Shown in pieces: positions 25,687 to 36,428 of a DNA stretch of 64,000 nucleotides. The notes under the pieces were generated by a model. That model ran no database searches, had not been told where the DNA came from, and saw only the letters and a list, made by a program, of their open reading frames with translations. The stretch's first letter is position 1; each line of letters opens with the position of its first letter. This DNA comes from Collinsella sp. AM17-1 (GTDB taxonomy: Bacteria > Actinomycetota > Coriobacteriia > Coriobacteriales > Coriobacteriaceae). A program made the translations under genes and the position numbers. Where the stretch lies: positions 1 through 64,000 of the forward strand of contig NZ_QRJZ01000007.1 of NCBI RefSeq assembly GCF_003470665.1, read 5' to 3'.

Positions 25687-26604
25687 ATGGACCTGCCTAT
25701 CAGCTTGGAAGACATCACGTATGCCGAGAACTATCTGGCGCAGGGCGACCTGGCTACGGCGACGCCGCTGTTGGAGCGTCTGGTGGAGCTCGCCGAGGAG
25801 TATATCGACGCCGAGTGCAAGACGGAGGAGAAGCGCCAGTACTTTAGCTTCGACAGCAAGTTTGAGCGCCTGGCCTATCGCCGCGTGGAGAAGGATCCGC
25901 GCGAACTGGTGCAGGTCGAGGTTCCCTTTGACCGCCTGTACTCCGACATGGCGTTTGCCTACATCCGCCAGCAGGATTATGTGAGTGCTCGGAATGCCCT
26001 GATGCAGGCCGTACGTTGGGATCCCATGAACTGTAACTATCGCTTGGACCTGGCCGAGCTGTTCCGCGCACTCGAGGACAAGCAGGAGTGGGCATCGCTC
26101 TCGTTCTCGGTGCTGGAGCGCGCGAGCGACGGTAAGTGCGCCGCACGCGCCTACACCAACTTGGGTCAGTACTTCTTGGAGCCCGAGACCGAGAACATTT
26201 CGGCTGCCGTGGGCTGCGCGCGTCTGGCGCTGCGCCTGGCGCCCAATGATGCGCATACGACGCGCCTGCTCAACAAGATCCATACCACCTATCCGGATGC
26301 CGCTGATGAGAGCGACGACCACGTGATGGGTGAACTGGCCCTGCAAGGCGTGCCGACTTCACCTTCGGCCGAGATCGCCATCTGCCTGATCATGTGTGCG
26401 ACCGACGCTGCGAGCGACGGCGACAAGCAGGAGGCTACGCGCCTGACGGTCCGTGCCCGCGACCTGGTGGGCGAGGAGGCATGCGCGGCGATCATTAAGC
26501 TGGTGCGTGAGAGCGATGCCGAGCTTAACGCCGAGCGCAAGGCAAAGCGCGCAGGCGCCGACAAGGGAGCCGACGGCGTCAAGGAGGCCAGCGATGCCCA
26601 GTAA
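25687..26604 (+). CDS. TPR-like helical repeat protein
   Basis: A 305-residue cytosolic protein with tetratricopeptide-like repeats: AENYLAQGDLATATPLLERL, SDMAFAYIRQQDYVSARNAL, and a third over YTNLGQYFLEPETENISAAVG. The C-terminus is a charged Lys/Ala/Asp tail. GAGGAG precedes the ATG. It overlaps the smpB start by 11 nt, so it is coupled to trans-translation. It probably serves as an assembly platform; the partner is unknown. Confidence 0.75.
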   Translation: MDLPISLEDITYAENYLAQGDLATATPLLERLVELAEEYIDAECKTEEKRQYFSFDSKFERLAYRRVEKDPRELVQVEVPFDRLYSDMAFAYIRQQDYVSARNALMQAVRWDPMNCNYRLDLAELFRALEDKQEWASLSFSVLERASDGKCAARAYTNLGQYFLEPETENISAAVGCARLALRLAPNDAHTTRLLNKIHTTYPDAADESDDHVMGELALQGVPTSPSAEIAICLIMCATDAASDGDKQEATRLTVRARDLVGEEACAAIIKLVRESDAELNAERKAKRAGADKGADGVKEASDAQ

Positions 26605-27064
26605 GCGCGAGCGCAAGCTCATTTCCAAGAATCGTTCGGCACATCACGAGTACTTTATCGACGAGACGTTCGAATGTGGCATTGAACTGAGCGGTACCGA
26701 GGTCAAGTCGATTCGCGAGCGCGCGTGCCAGATTACCGATACCTTCGCGCTGATCCGCGGCGGGGAGTGCTGGCTCGTCGGCCTGCATATCCACCCTTAT
26801 AGCCATGGTGGCGTGTGGAATCGCGATCCCGACCGTCGGCGTCGTCTGCTGCTGCACCGTAAGGAGATCGACTTTCTTGACGGCAAACTTCGCAACCGTG
26901 GTTATGCGCTGGTTCCGTTGGAGCTCTACTTTAATACCGACGGCCGCGTAAAGCTGCTGCTGGGCCTGGGCCGAGGCAAAAAGCTCTACGACAAGCGCGA
27001 GGACATGGCCAAGCGCGATGTCCAGCGCGAGATTGACCGCGCCCTCAAGGAGCGCAACCGCTAG
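26594..27064 (+). CDS. smpB: SsrA-binding protein SmpB
   Basis: A 156-residue SmpB: KRERKLISKNRSAHHEYFIDE at the start, GIELSGTEVKSIR, HIHPYSHGGVWN, and a basic C-terminal tail (GRGKKLYDKRED, then KRDVQREIDRALKERNR). It binds tmRNA and brings it to stalled ribosomes. AAGGAGG within the upstream gene drives its start. No ssrA gene was recognised in the following spacer. It is close to rnr, whose product works in the same rescue pathway. Confidence 0.96.
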   Translation: MPSKRERKLISKNRSAHHEYFIDETFECGIELSGTEVKSIRERACQITDTFALIRGGECWLVGLHIHPYSHGGVWNRDPDRRRRLLLHRKEIDFLDGKLRNRGYALVPLELYFNTDGRVKLLLGLGRGKKLYDKREDMAKRDVQREIDRALKERNR

Positions 27065-27139
27065 GAGCGAGTTCACGGGAAGGTGCCCTACCGCGCCCGC
27101 CCCGTCTTCCTTGCTGTTTTGCCATATATTTCCAAAAGA

Positions 27140-27168
27140 CGGCGTCCGTTATGGGCGCCGCTTTTTAT
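27140..27168 (+). terminator. Terminator of smpB
   Basis: CGGCGTCC pairs with GGGCGCCG around GTTAT, followed by CTTTTTAT. Confidence 0.8.
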
Positions 27169-27217
27169 GGGTACATACAGCCTTAAGGTTCAATCCCGGG
27201 TTAGGGGAGTACTTGTT

Positions 27218-27721
27218 ATGGACAAAACTGCGTTCTTTACCATGCCGAGTGGCCTGTATGTGGTGAGCGCCGCGGCCGATGGGCAGCGTGCCGGCTGCGT
27301 CATCAACACGGCGGTGCAGGTGACGGCAGCACCGCCTCGCATCTCGGTTGCCGTAAACAAGGAAAATGTGACCGCTGGCGTGATCGAGACTGCCAAGGCC
27401 TTTGCGCTGACCGTGATCGACCAGACGGCGGATATGCTCTACATTGGCAACTTTGGATTTCGCACCAGCAGCAACTATGACAAGTTTGCCAAATACGAGA
27501 CCCGCGAGACGGCTCTGGGCATGCCCTATGTGCCCGAGCATGCGGCGGCCCTGTTTAGCTGCCGTTTGATCGACACTGTGGATGTGGGCACGCATCTACT
27601 GTTTATCGGCGAGGTCGAGGATGCCGAACGCCTGAGTGACGAGACGCCGCTCACCTACGATTACTATCACAAGGTCCTAAAGGGCAAGACGCCTCCGAAG
27701 GCGTCCTCGTATCAAGGCTAG
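27218..27721 (+). CDS. Flavin reductase-like FMN-binding protein
   Basis: A 167-residue protein of the flavin reductase-like domain family: FFTMPSGLYVVSAA, CVINTAVQVTAAPPRISVAVNK and FGFRTSSNYDKF. In many anaerobes this domain is fused to rubredoxin as high-molecular-weight rubredoxin. Here the rubredoxin is a separate gene 89 nt downstream. AGGGGAG precedes the ATG. It probably passes electrons from NAD(P)H or to an oxygen-reducing flavoprotein. Confidence 0.88.
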   Translation: MDKTAFFTMPSGLYVVSAAADGQRAGCVINTAVQVTAAPPRISVAVNKENVTAGVIETAKAFALTVIDQTADMLYIGNFGFRTSSNYDKFAKYETRETALGMPYVPEHAAALFSCRLIDTVDVGTHLLFIGEVEDAERLSDETPLTYDYYHKVLKGKTPPKASSYQG

Positions 27722-27738
27722 AAATGTTTTAAAAATAC

Positions 27739-27766
27739 TTGCATTATATTATTGAGAATCTATACT
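27739..27766 (+). promoter_or_regulatory. Promoter of the rubredoxin gene
   Basis: TTGCAT (27739-27744) and TATACT (27761-27766) are separated by 16 nt in an AT-rich spacer. This gives rubredoxin its own promoter in addition to any read-through from the flavin reductase gene. Confidence 0.6.
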
Positions 27767-27810
27767 GATAAATGAAGTACATCACCAGTCACGTTCGAGA
27801 GGAGAACATC

Positions 27811-27954
27811 ATGGCTGAGGAGAAGAAGACGTATAAGTTCGTGTGCGTCGTTTGCGGTTACGAGGTTGAGGTCGATACGCCCGAGCTGCCCGAGGATTAT
27901 GTGTGCCCGGTGTGCGGCGTCGGTCCCGATCAGTTTGAGCTCGTCGAGGAGTAG
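27811..27954 (+). CDS. Rubredoxin
   Basis: A 47-residue rubredoxin with [10 protein letters not shown] and [12 protein letters not shown], the two Cys pairs that bind one iron. AGAGGAG precedes the ATG at 27811; an upstream in-frame ATG at 27772 lies close behind the promoter and lacks a site. It carries single electrons, probably in oxygen or peroxide defence with the flavin reductase-like protein. Confidence 0.93.
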   Translation: MAEEKKTYKFVCVVCGYEVEVDTPELPEDYVCPVCGVGPDQFELVEE

Positions 27955-27996
27955 CTCGCAGGCACACGGCGATTAGCCATACAGAGCTCTGTCCAA

Positions 27997-28030
27997 GGGC
28001 CCCGGTCGAATTCACGGCCGGGGCCCTTTT
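27997..28030 (+). terminator. Terminator of rubredoxin
   Basis: GGGCCCCGG pairs with CCGGGGCCC around TCGAATTCACGG, followed by TTTT. Confidence 0.9.
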
Positions 28031-28098
28031 CCTCCGTCCCCAAGGGATCACGGCTGCTGTTAGCCGATCCTGTCTGTCGTGAGTCTGGCCGACCGTTT

Positions 28099-28394
28099 GT
28101 CTCAATCTGTAACATGTGGCGGCTCAAAACGGGCCTATCTGTTACAGATTGAGACAAAAGGTTGGAGCTGAAGAAATGTCTCGATCTGTAACATCTAGAA
28201 GTGGAAATTGGGCCCACTTGTTACATATCGAGACAAACCAAAACCGTTCGGCAGAAGATCTCAACCTGTAACATCTAACAGTGAAAACGGGGTCTACGTG
28301 TTACAGATTGAGACAAACGGAGCTGTCCCTCGGAATGATCTCGATCTGTAACATCTAGACATCAAAAACTGGTCTATCTGTTACAGATCGAGAC
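28099..28394. repeat. Array A: four 57-nt palindromic hairpins
   Basis: Copies lie at 28099-28155, 28178-28234, 28258-28314 and 28338-28394, with starts 79, 80 and 80 nt apart. Each has a 15-nt left arm (GTCTCRATCTGTAAC), 27 variable bases, and a 15-nt right arm (GTTACAGATYGAGAC). Copy 1 has A/T where copy 4 has G/C at the paired arm position. The array fills the spacer between the rubredoxin terminator and the convergent Nramp gene. See arrays at 37173, 38575 and 44133. Confidence 0.93.
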
Positions 28395-28420
28395 GTTTGC
28401 CTGGGTAGGTGCTCGTCCCA

Positions 28421-29677
28421 TTACATTCCTGTCAACAACACGACATCGAGAATCGTCACGATGGCACCGATCCCTACAAGCAGCGCGTTGAGTGGACGCG
28501 AGTTGGCGAATTTGCCCATGACGCGGGGTGAACTGGTGAGCCGTATGAGCACAAAGACCGTAATCGGCAGTTGAAGCGACAGCAGTGCCTGACTCCAGAT
28601 GAGACCTTCAAAAGGATTTGGGACGACTAGGCACGCCGCCACTGCTCCGGCGAAACAGGCCGCCACCCCGACCGAGGAATGTCGGTCGTGGATGTCGTAT
28701 TCCTCGTCGAACATGCCCGCAGTGATGGTTCCCGCCGCCATGCCCGCTGTCACGCTGCTCGATAATCCCGCGAACAGCAGCGCTACCGCAAAGATGGTCG
28801 AGCTCGCCGGGCCCAAGATGGGGGAGAGCGTGGCCGCTGCGACGGCGAGGTCGTCTACGACAATGCCGTGCGCAAAGAAGGTCGTTGCGGCCAGGATGAC
28901 CATGGCCGAGTTGATTGCCCAGCCCACGCCCATCGAAAAGAGCGTGTCGAAGAGCTCGTAGCGCAGACGTTCTTCGATAACTTGCTCGCCTTGGCCTTCG
29001 AAGTGCATGGATTGGATGACCTCGGAGTGCAGGAAGAGATTGTGTGGCATAACGACCGCGCCTAGGACACTTACGATAATCGCTGCCGAGCCAGTGGGCA
29101 TACTGGGCGTGATCCAGCTTGCGGCGGCTTGCGGCCAGTCGACCTTGACCAGCGCAAGCTCGGCCAAAAACGAGAGTCCTACCACGCCCACGAAGGCGAT
29201 GATCCAGCGTTCGGCGCGTTTGTAGGAGCTCGTCATGAGCATCGCCATCGATACTGCCGCCACGATGACGCAGCCCGCACGCACGGGCAGCCCAAAGAGC
29301 ATTCGAAGCGCGATCGCACCGCCCAGGACTTCGGCCATGGCGGTGGCGATCGTGGCTAGATATGCGCTACCGAGTATCACACGCCCTACGAGGCGGGGCA
29401 GGTGGCGCGTCGTGGCCTCGGCAAGACACATGCCCGTGGCGATACCCAGGTGTGCCGCGTTGTGCTGCAACACGATGAGCATAATCGTGGACAGCGTGAC
29501 GATCCACAGCAGCGCGTAGCCAAACTGCGAGCCCGCGGCCATATTGGAGGCCCAATTGCCCGGGTCGATAAAGCCGACGGTCACGAGCAGCCCGGGGCCG
29601 ATATGCCGCGCAATGTCTAGGCCTCCGTGACCACCGGTGCGTCGGGAGCCAAAGTGTTGTTTGAGATGGTTGAGCAT
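28421..29677 (-). CDS. mntH: Nramp-family Mn(II)/Fe(II) transporter
   Basis: A 418-residue, about 11-segment metal importer. The metal-site motifs are canonical: DPGN in the first segment (GFIDPGNWASNM) and A-x-x-MPHN in the sixth (GAVVMPHNLFLHSE). These residues bind Mn or Fe, so it is a true divalent-metal importer. It is monocistronic on the minus strand with a palindrome in its promoter region, and is convergent with rubredoxin across array A. Metal import fits the iron-rich enzymes around it. Confidence 0.93.
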   Translation of the reverse strand: MLNHLKQHFGSRRTGGHGGLDIARHIGPGLLVTVGFIDPGNWASNMAAGSQFGYALLWIVTLSTIMLIVLQHNAAHLGIATGMCLAEATTRHLPRLVGRVILGSAYLATIATAMAEVLGGAIALRMLFGLPVRAGCVIVAAVSMAMLMTSSYKRAERWIIAFVGVVGLSFLAELALVKVDWPQAAASWITPSMPTGSAAIIVSVLGAVVMPHNLFLHSEVIQSMHFEGQGEQVIEERLRYELFDTLFSMGVGWAINSAMVILAATTFFAHGIVVDDLAVAAATLSPILGPASSTIFAVALLFAGLSSSVTAGMAAGTITAGMFDEEYDIHDRHSSVGVAACFAGAVAACLVVPNPFEGLIWSQALLSLQLPITVFVLIRLTSSPRVMGKFANSRPLNALLVGIGAIVTILDVVLLTGM

Positions 29678-29740
29678 GGTCGATTCCTGTGTATGGGCGA
29701 CGTGCCGTTTGCTTGACGCCGCAAAGGATACCCGTTTTGG

Positions 29741-29750
29741 ACTTTAAAGT
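29741..29750. promoter_or_regulatory. ACTTTAAAGT palindrome upstream of the Nramp gene
   Basis: A perfect 10-bp dyad (ACTTTAAAGT) within AT-rich sequence 64 nt before the Nramp start. Its place fits a DtxR/MntR-type metal box; this is inference from position and symmetry. Confidence 0.4.
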
Positions 29751-29880
29751 TAACGACGACTAACAAAATAATTGCGTGCGTTACGCGATTGTTTCGAAAC
29801 GGGCGGGAAACACAGCGGGCCGGCGATGCTCCTAGTATGCCTAGTCAACTGACTGTCTAAATTTCTAGGGGAGGATCGCG

Positions 29881-32800
29881 ATGCAGGCAGATTCCGCTCA
29901 GCAGCAGGGCCTTTATCGCCCCGAATTCGACCACGATGCATGTGGCATCGGCGCGCTTGCCGATATCAACGGTGAGCGCCATCACCAGATTCTGGACGAT
30001 GCACTGTCCATTCTGGTCAACTTGGAGCACCGCGGCGGCACGGGACTCGAGAAGAACACCGGCGACGGCGCTGGCATCCTGTTCCAGGTTCCGCATCACT
30101 TTTTCCGTAAAGAGGCTCAAAAGTGCGGCCAGATTCTGCCGGCAGAGGGCGACTATGGCGTGGCAATGCTGTTCTTCCCGCAGGACGACAAGGGCGTAGA
30201 GGATGCCCGCCGCGTGTTTGAGGAAGGCTGCGCCGAGGCCGGCGTGCCGCTGCTCTTTTGGCGCGAGGTGCCGGTCGACCCGCACGACCTGGGCGAGACG
30301 ACCCGCGCCTGCATGCCCACCATCTTGCAGGCTTTCCTGGGCCGCCCCGACGACACGCCCGCCGGCGATGCCTTTGAGCGTCGCCTGTACGTGTGCCGTC
30401 GCACCATCGAAAAGAAGGCCGACGCCGAGTTTGCCCTGCGCGACAAGATCTTCTACGTGTGCTCTATGAGCTCGCGCACCATCGTGTACAAGGGCATGCT
30501 GGTCGCCACGCAGATGCGCCGCTTCTTCATCGACCTCAACGACGCCGCCGTCAAGACGGCTGTGGCGCTCGTCCACTCGCGCTACTCCACCAACACCACG
30601 CCCAGCTGGGAGCGCGCGCACCCCAACCGCTTTATCATCCATAACGGCGAGATCAACACCCTCAAGGGCAACGTCAACTGGATCCGCGCCCGCGAGCCCA
30701 ACCTGTACAGCCCTGTGCTGCAGCACGACCTTGAGCGCGTGATGCCTATCATCAACCGCGAGGGTTCCGACTCCGCGATTCTGGACAACGTGCTCGAGTT
30801 TTTGGTCATGAACGGCCGTCCGCTCACGCGTGCCGCGTCCATGTTGCTGCCCGAGCCGTGGGACCACAACGACAACCTGAGTGAGGAGCGCCGCGCCTAC
30901 GACGCTTACCAGTCCATGCTCATGGAGCCGTGGGATGGTCCTGCCGCTATCGCCTTTACCGATGGCCGTACCCTGGGCGCCGCCCTCGACCGTAACGGCC
31001 TGCGTCCCGCCCGCTATTATGTGACGCGCGACGGTCGCTTTATGCTGGCAAGCGAGGTGGGCACCATCGAGGTGAGCCCCGAGAACATCCTGACGAGCGG
31101 CTGTCTGGGGCCGGGCCAGATGCTCGAGGTCGATTTTGCCCGCGGGCGCGTCATCTACAACGACGAGCTGCGCGCCCGTTACGCCAAGGAAAAGCCCTAC
31201 CGTGATTGGATTGCCGAGGAGACGCTGACCGTCGACGTGCTCGATAGGCCTGCCGCGGCAACGCCCGCCGAGGACGCCGAGGTACCCGCCGCCGTGCGCA
31301 TGGCTAAGCTCGGGTATCACTGGGATGACGTCGACGAGGTCGTGCGTCCCATGGCCCAGCAGGGCAAGGCCCCGCTCGCCTCGATGGGCATCGACGCGCC
31401 GCTGGCTTGTCTGTCCAAGAAGACGCGTTCGTTCTTCGACTATTTCTATCAGCTGTTCGCTCAGGTCACGAACCCGCCCATCGATGCCCTTCGCGAGCAT
31501 ATGGTCACCTCGACCACGCTCTACCTGGGCAACCACGGCAACCTGCTCGAGGACTCCCGTACAGCCTGCCAGCTGGTGCGCTTGGAGCGTCCGCTGCTGA
31601 GCGAGGAGGAGTTCGACCGCATTTGCGCCATCGACCGTGTTGGCTTTAAGACCCGTCGTTTCCGTGCCGTGTACCGCCGCGATGCCGGCGAGGGCGCGCT
31701 GCAGGCTGCGCTCAAGCAGCTTGCAGAGGACGTTGAGGCTGCGGTCCGCGACGGCGTAAACATCGTGGTGTTGAGCGATCGTGCCGCTGCGGGCGAGGTG
31801 CCCGTGCCGTCGCTGCTCGCCGTGGGCTGCGTGCACAATCACCTGATCCGCGCCGGCGTGCGTACCTTTGCCGACATCGTGGTGGAGTGCGGCGACGCCG
31901 TGTCCCCGCACGACTTTGCGGCACTGGTGGGCTACTCCGCGAGCGGCATCTATCCGTACAACGCGCATGCGTGCATCCGCGATCTGGCGGCACGCGGCGA
32001 CCTGGACGTGACGGCCGAGCAGGGCATCGCCAACTACAACAAGGCTGCGACCGCCGGCATCGTCTCCATCATGTCCAAGATGGGTATCTCCACGGTGCAG
32101 AGCTATCACTCCGCGCAGATTTTCGAGGCCGTCGGCTTTACTCCGGAGTTCGTCAACGCGTACTTCGCCGGCACGGTGAGCCGTGTGGGCGGTATGGGTG
32201 TCGAGGACGTTGAGCGCGAGCAAAACGAGCGCTACGACGCCGCGCTCGCCATCCTTAAGAGCCCGGCTCCCGATCAGCTGCCCACGCTGGGTCTGACCAA
32301 GTGGCGCCCGCTCGGCGGCGAGGATCACCTCATCGATCCGCAGGTTGTCTACTTGCTGCAGACTGCCTGCCGCGAGGACAGCTACGACACCTTTAAGGAG
32401 TACAGCGCTCGCCTGCACCGCACTGGTCGTGCCGTGCGCCTGCGCGACTTGCTCGACTTTGATGCCAGTGGCCGCACTCCGGTGGCACTCGACGAGGTCG
32501 AGCCCGCACTCAACATCGTCCGCCGCTTTAACACCGGCGCCATGTCGTATGGCTCCATCAGCAAAGAGGCACACGAGTGCATGGCCATCGCCATGAACCG
32601 CCTGCACGGCCGTTCCAACTCCGGCGAGGGCGGCGAGGACCCGCGTCGCGAGACCCCGCTGGCCAACGGTGACTCCAAGAACTCCGCCATCAAGCAGGTG
32701 GCAAGCGCACGCTTTGGCGTGACGAGCCGCTACCTGTGCAGCGCCTTCGAGATTCAGATCAAGATGGCCCAGGGCGCCAAGCCCGGCGAGGGTGGACACC

Positions 32801-34587
32801 TGCCCGGCAAGAAGGTCTACCCCTGGATCGCCGAGGTCCGTCAGTCCACGCCCGGCATCGGCCTGATTTCGCCTCCGCCGCACCACGATATTTACTCCAT
32901 CGAGGACCTGGCAGAGCTGATCTTTGACCTTAAGAACGCCAACCCCGGCGCGCGCGTGTCGGTCAAGCTGGTCAGCGAGGCCGGCGTCGGCACCATCGCC
33001 ACCGGTGTGGCCAAGGGTGCTGCCGACAAGATCTTGATCAGTGGCCACAACGGCGGCTCAGGTGCCGCTGCGCGCGACTCTATCTGGCATGCGGGTCTGC
33101 CGCTGGAGCTTGGCCTTGCCGAGGCCCAGCAGACGCTGCTGCAAAACGGCCTGCGCTCACGCGTGGTGCTCGAGGCCGACGGCAAGCTCATGGACGGCAC
33201 CGACGTTGCCGTCGCCTGCTTGCTGGGCGCCGAGGAGTTTGGCTTTGCGACCATGCCGCTCATCTCCATGGGCTGCCTCATGCAGCGTGACTGCCAGCAG
33301 GACACCTGCCCGGCCGGCATCGCGACGCAAAACTGCCGCCTGCGTCGCGGCTTCCGCGGCAAGCCCGAGCACGTTGAGCACTTTATGCTCTTTGTAGCCG
33401 AGCAGCTGCGCGAGGTCATGGCGAGCCTGGGCTTCCGCACCATCGACGAGATGGTCGGCCATCCCGAGTGTTTACGCCAGATCGAGGTCCCGGGCAACCG
33501 CAAGGCCAACCTGCTCGATCTGTCACCCGTGCTGGCGAGCGCGACCTGCGAGTTCGGTGCCCATATTCCGGGCGCCGACGGTCGCCACTTCCTGCCGCAG
33601 ATGGCCGCGGACAGTGAGCTCGACAAGACGCTCGACTCCACGTTGTTTGTGCCTTACACGGCCGACGCTCGCGCGCACCTGCGCCCGATTCGCTTCCGCG
33701 CCGATATCGCCAACGTCAACCGCTGCGTGGGCACCATCTTGGGCAACGCGGTGACCAAGGCGCATCCCGAGGGCCTGCCCGCCGGCTCCATCACCATCGA
33801 TTGCGATGGTTCGGCCGGTCAGAGCTTTGGCGCCTTCCTGCCGCGCGGCATTACGCTCAACGTGTGCGGCGACGCCAACGACTACTTTGGCAAGGGCCTT
33901 TCGGGCGGCGAGGTGTCGGTGCGCCCCAACCCGCATGCGACCTACAAGTTCGACGAGAACATCATCGTGGGCAACGTTGCGTTCTTTGGTGCCACGAGCG
34001 GTCGCGGCTTCATTAACGGTCTTGCCGGCCAGCGTTTTGCCGTGCGCAACTCCGGTGCCACCGTGGTGGTCGAGGGCTGCGGCAACCATGGCTGCGAGTA
34101 CATGACGGGCGGTCTGGCGCTCATCCTGGGCGAGGTCGGGCAGAACTTCGCCGCCGGCATGACAGGTGGCGTGGCCTATGTCTTTGACCAGTACGGCACG
34201 CTCGATGCCCGTGTGAACCACGAGAGCGTTGAGCTCAAGGCCCCGACGGCCGGCGAGCTGGCGCAGATTCGCGAGCTCATCCAGGAGCACGTGGACGCGA
34301 CGCAGAGCCCGCGCGGCATTAAGTTGCTCTACAGCTTCGACTCGATGAGCAAGCGCTTTGTGAAGGTCATTCCGACCGAGTACGAGCGCGTGCTGGCGAT
34401 TGTCGCCGCGGGCGAGGCTGCCGGCAAGACGCATGCGCAGGCCGAGGAGCTGGCGTTTGACATTGTGACCGGTCGCGCCGACGCTGCTGATGTTGCCCGC
34501 TTTGACGTGGCGGGCGGAGCGGCTGTCGCAGGTGTTGCGCCCGTGGCCGTTGCCAGCTCTGTTGCTTCGACCAAGAAGGAGGCGTAA
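29881..34587 (+). CDS. gltB: Glutamate synthase, large subunit
   Basis: A 1568-residue subunit that takes the amide of glutamine to make glutamate from 2-oxoglutarate. After a 20-residue propeptide, Cys21 of DHDACGIGALADI is the predicted N-terminal nucleophile of the glutaminase. The FMN-binding synthase domain has KPGEGGHLPGKKVYPWIAE and SGHNGGSGAAARDS. The [3Fe-4S] cysteines are in MQRDCQQDTCPAGIATQNC. The C-terminal glycine-rich beta-helix (GNVAFFGATSGRGFINGLAG) is present, with an Ala-rich tail added. AGGGGAGG precedes the ATG, and gltD follows 5 nt after the stop. Confidence 0.97.
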   Translation: MQADSAQQQGLYRPEFDHDACGIGALADINGERHHQILDDALSILVNLEHRGGTGLEKNTGDGAGILFQVPHHFFRKEAQKCGQILPAEGDYGVAMLFFPQDDKGVEDARRVFEEGCAEAGVPLLFWREVPVDPHDLGETTRACMPTILQAFLGRPDDTPAGDAFERRLYVCRRTIEKKADAEFALRDKIFYVCSMSSRTIVYKGMLVATQMRRFFIDLNDAAVKTAVALVHSRYSTNTTPSWERAHPNRFIIHNGEINTLKGNVNWIRAREPNLYSPVLQHDLERVMPIINREGSDSAILDNVLEFLVMNGRPLTRAASMLLPEPWDHNDNLSEERRAYDAYQSMLMEPWDGPAAIAFTDGRTLGAALDRNGLRPARYYVTRDGRFMLASEVGTIEVSPENILTSGCLGPGQMLEVDFARGRVIYNDELRARYAKEKPYRDWIAEETLTVDVLDRPAAATPAEDAEVPAAVRMAKLGYHWDDVDEVVRPMAQQGKAPLASMGIDAPLACLSKKTRSFFDYFYQLFAQVTNPPIDALREHMVTSTTLYLGNHGNLLEDSRTACQLVRLERPLLSEEEFDRICAIDRVGFKTRRFRAVYRRDAGEGALQAALKQLAEDVEAAVRDGVNIVVLSDRAAAGEVPVPSLLAVGCVHNHLIRAGVRTFADIVVECGDAVSPHDFAALVGYSASGIYPYNAHACIRDLAARGDLDVTAEQGIANYNKAATAGIVSIMSKMGISTVQSYHSAQIFEAVGFTPEFVNAYFAGTVSRVGGMGVEDVEREQNERYDAALAILKSPAPDQLPTLGLTKWRPLGGEDHLIDPQVVYLLQTACREDSYDTFKEYSARLHRTGRAVRLRDLLDFDASGRTPVALDEVEPALNIVRRFNTGAMSYGSISKEAHECMAIAMNRLHGRSNSGEGGEDPRRETPLANGDSKNSAIKQVASARFGVTSRYLCSAFEIQIKMAQGAKPGEGGHLPGKKVYPWIAEVRQSTPGIGLISPPPHHDIYSIEDLAELIFDLKNANPGARVSVKLVSEAGVGTIATGVAKGAADKILISGHNGGSGAAARDSIWHAGLPLELGLAEAQQTLLQNGLRSRVVLEADGKLMDGTDVAVACLLGAEEFGFATMPLISMGCLMQRDCQQDTCPAGIATQNCRLRRGFRGKPEHVEHFMLFVAEQLREVMASLGFRTIDEMVGHPECLRQIEVPGNRKANLLDLSPVLASATCEFGAHIPGADGRHFLPQMAADSELDKTLDSTLFVPYTADARAHLRPIRFRADIANVNRCVGTILGNAVTKAHPEGLPAGSITIDCDGSAGQSFGAFLPRGITLNVCGDANDYFGKGLSGGEVSVRPNPHATYKFDENIIVGNVAFFGATSGRGFINGLAGQRFAVRNSGATVVVEGCGNHGCEYMTGGLALILGEVGQNFAAGMTGGVAYVFDQYGTLDARVNHESVELKAPTAGELAQIRELIQEHVDATQSPRGIKLLYSFDSMSKRFVKVIPTEYERVLAIVAAGEAAGKTHAQAEELAFDIVTGRADAADVARFDVAGGAAVAGVAPVAVASSVASTKKEA

Positions 34588-34592
34588 GTGCC

Positions 34593-36074
<1,482 letters not shown>

Positions 36075-36091
36075 GGTAGTCATTCAAGAAC

Positions 36092-36133
36092 GTCCCCAAT
36101 GACTAGTCATTTTTTTGTCTAGTCGTTGGGGAC
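36092..36133. repeat. GTCCCC/TGACTAG inverted repeat after gltD
   Basis: GTCCCCAATGACTAG (36092-36106) pairs with CTAGTCGTTGGGGAC (36119-36133) with one G-U; the loop holds seven T. It could end the gltBD message. The same half-element occurs as a direct pair at 178-237, and GAACGTCCC at its edge is shared with repeats near 48222 and 59733. Confidence 0.75.
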
Positions 36134-36428
36134 ACTCTTTGCGAACGATTTGTTCGTTTGCTGACGTGCGGGTGTTCATTTGTCGACTTTTTGGGCTGTG
36201 GTCACCTGTTGTTTCTGTGGTGACTGCGGGCATCTGGCTCAAAAGGGCGGGTTGGCTGTCTATGTCTACCTGCGGTTTCTTTGCGGTGCGCTCATTCGGT
36301 CAAGTGTCCCGCCAAGTGTTTGGTTAGCATCTGGTTTGCAGCCGGAGGCCTATTTTACCCGCGCTGGCCGTGGCCGACCACCCTCCTCGTAAGCTCAAAT
36401 TGAGGTCCATCAGTTTGAGGAGGATGCC
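36134..36428. other. Spacer without recognisable gene
   Basis: Between the repeat after gltD and the next gene I see no supported coding frame, RNA gene or strong hairpin. GTTTGAGGAGGATGCC directly before 36429 is the ribosome binding site of the following gene. Confidence 0.5.

Noticed and set aside
27065..27217. tmRNA gene (ssrA) after smpB
   Set aside because: No tRNA-like ends or tag-peptide frame; the spacer mainly holds a terminator.
28099..28394. CRISPR array
   Set aside because: The repeats are inverted hairpins with partly patterned centres, arrays are short and spread over four loci, the 22-24-nt spacers are too short, and no cas genes are present.
29857..33048. Very long open frame opposite gltB
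   Set aside because: It mirrors gltB codon bias on the other strand; it has no family motifs or ribosome binding site. The same holds for the long antisense frames opposite secA, the helicase, EIICB and the hydrogenase operon.
36115..36392. Two small plus-strand frames after gltD
   Set aside because: No ribosome binding site, mixed composition, and they start inside the GTCCCC repeat.
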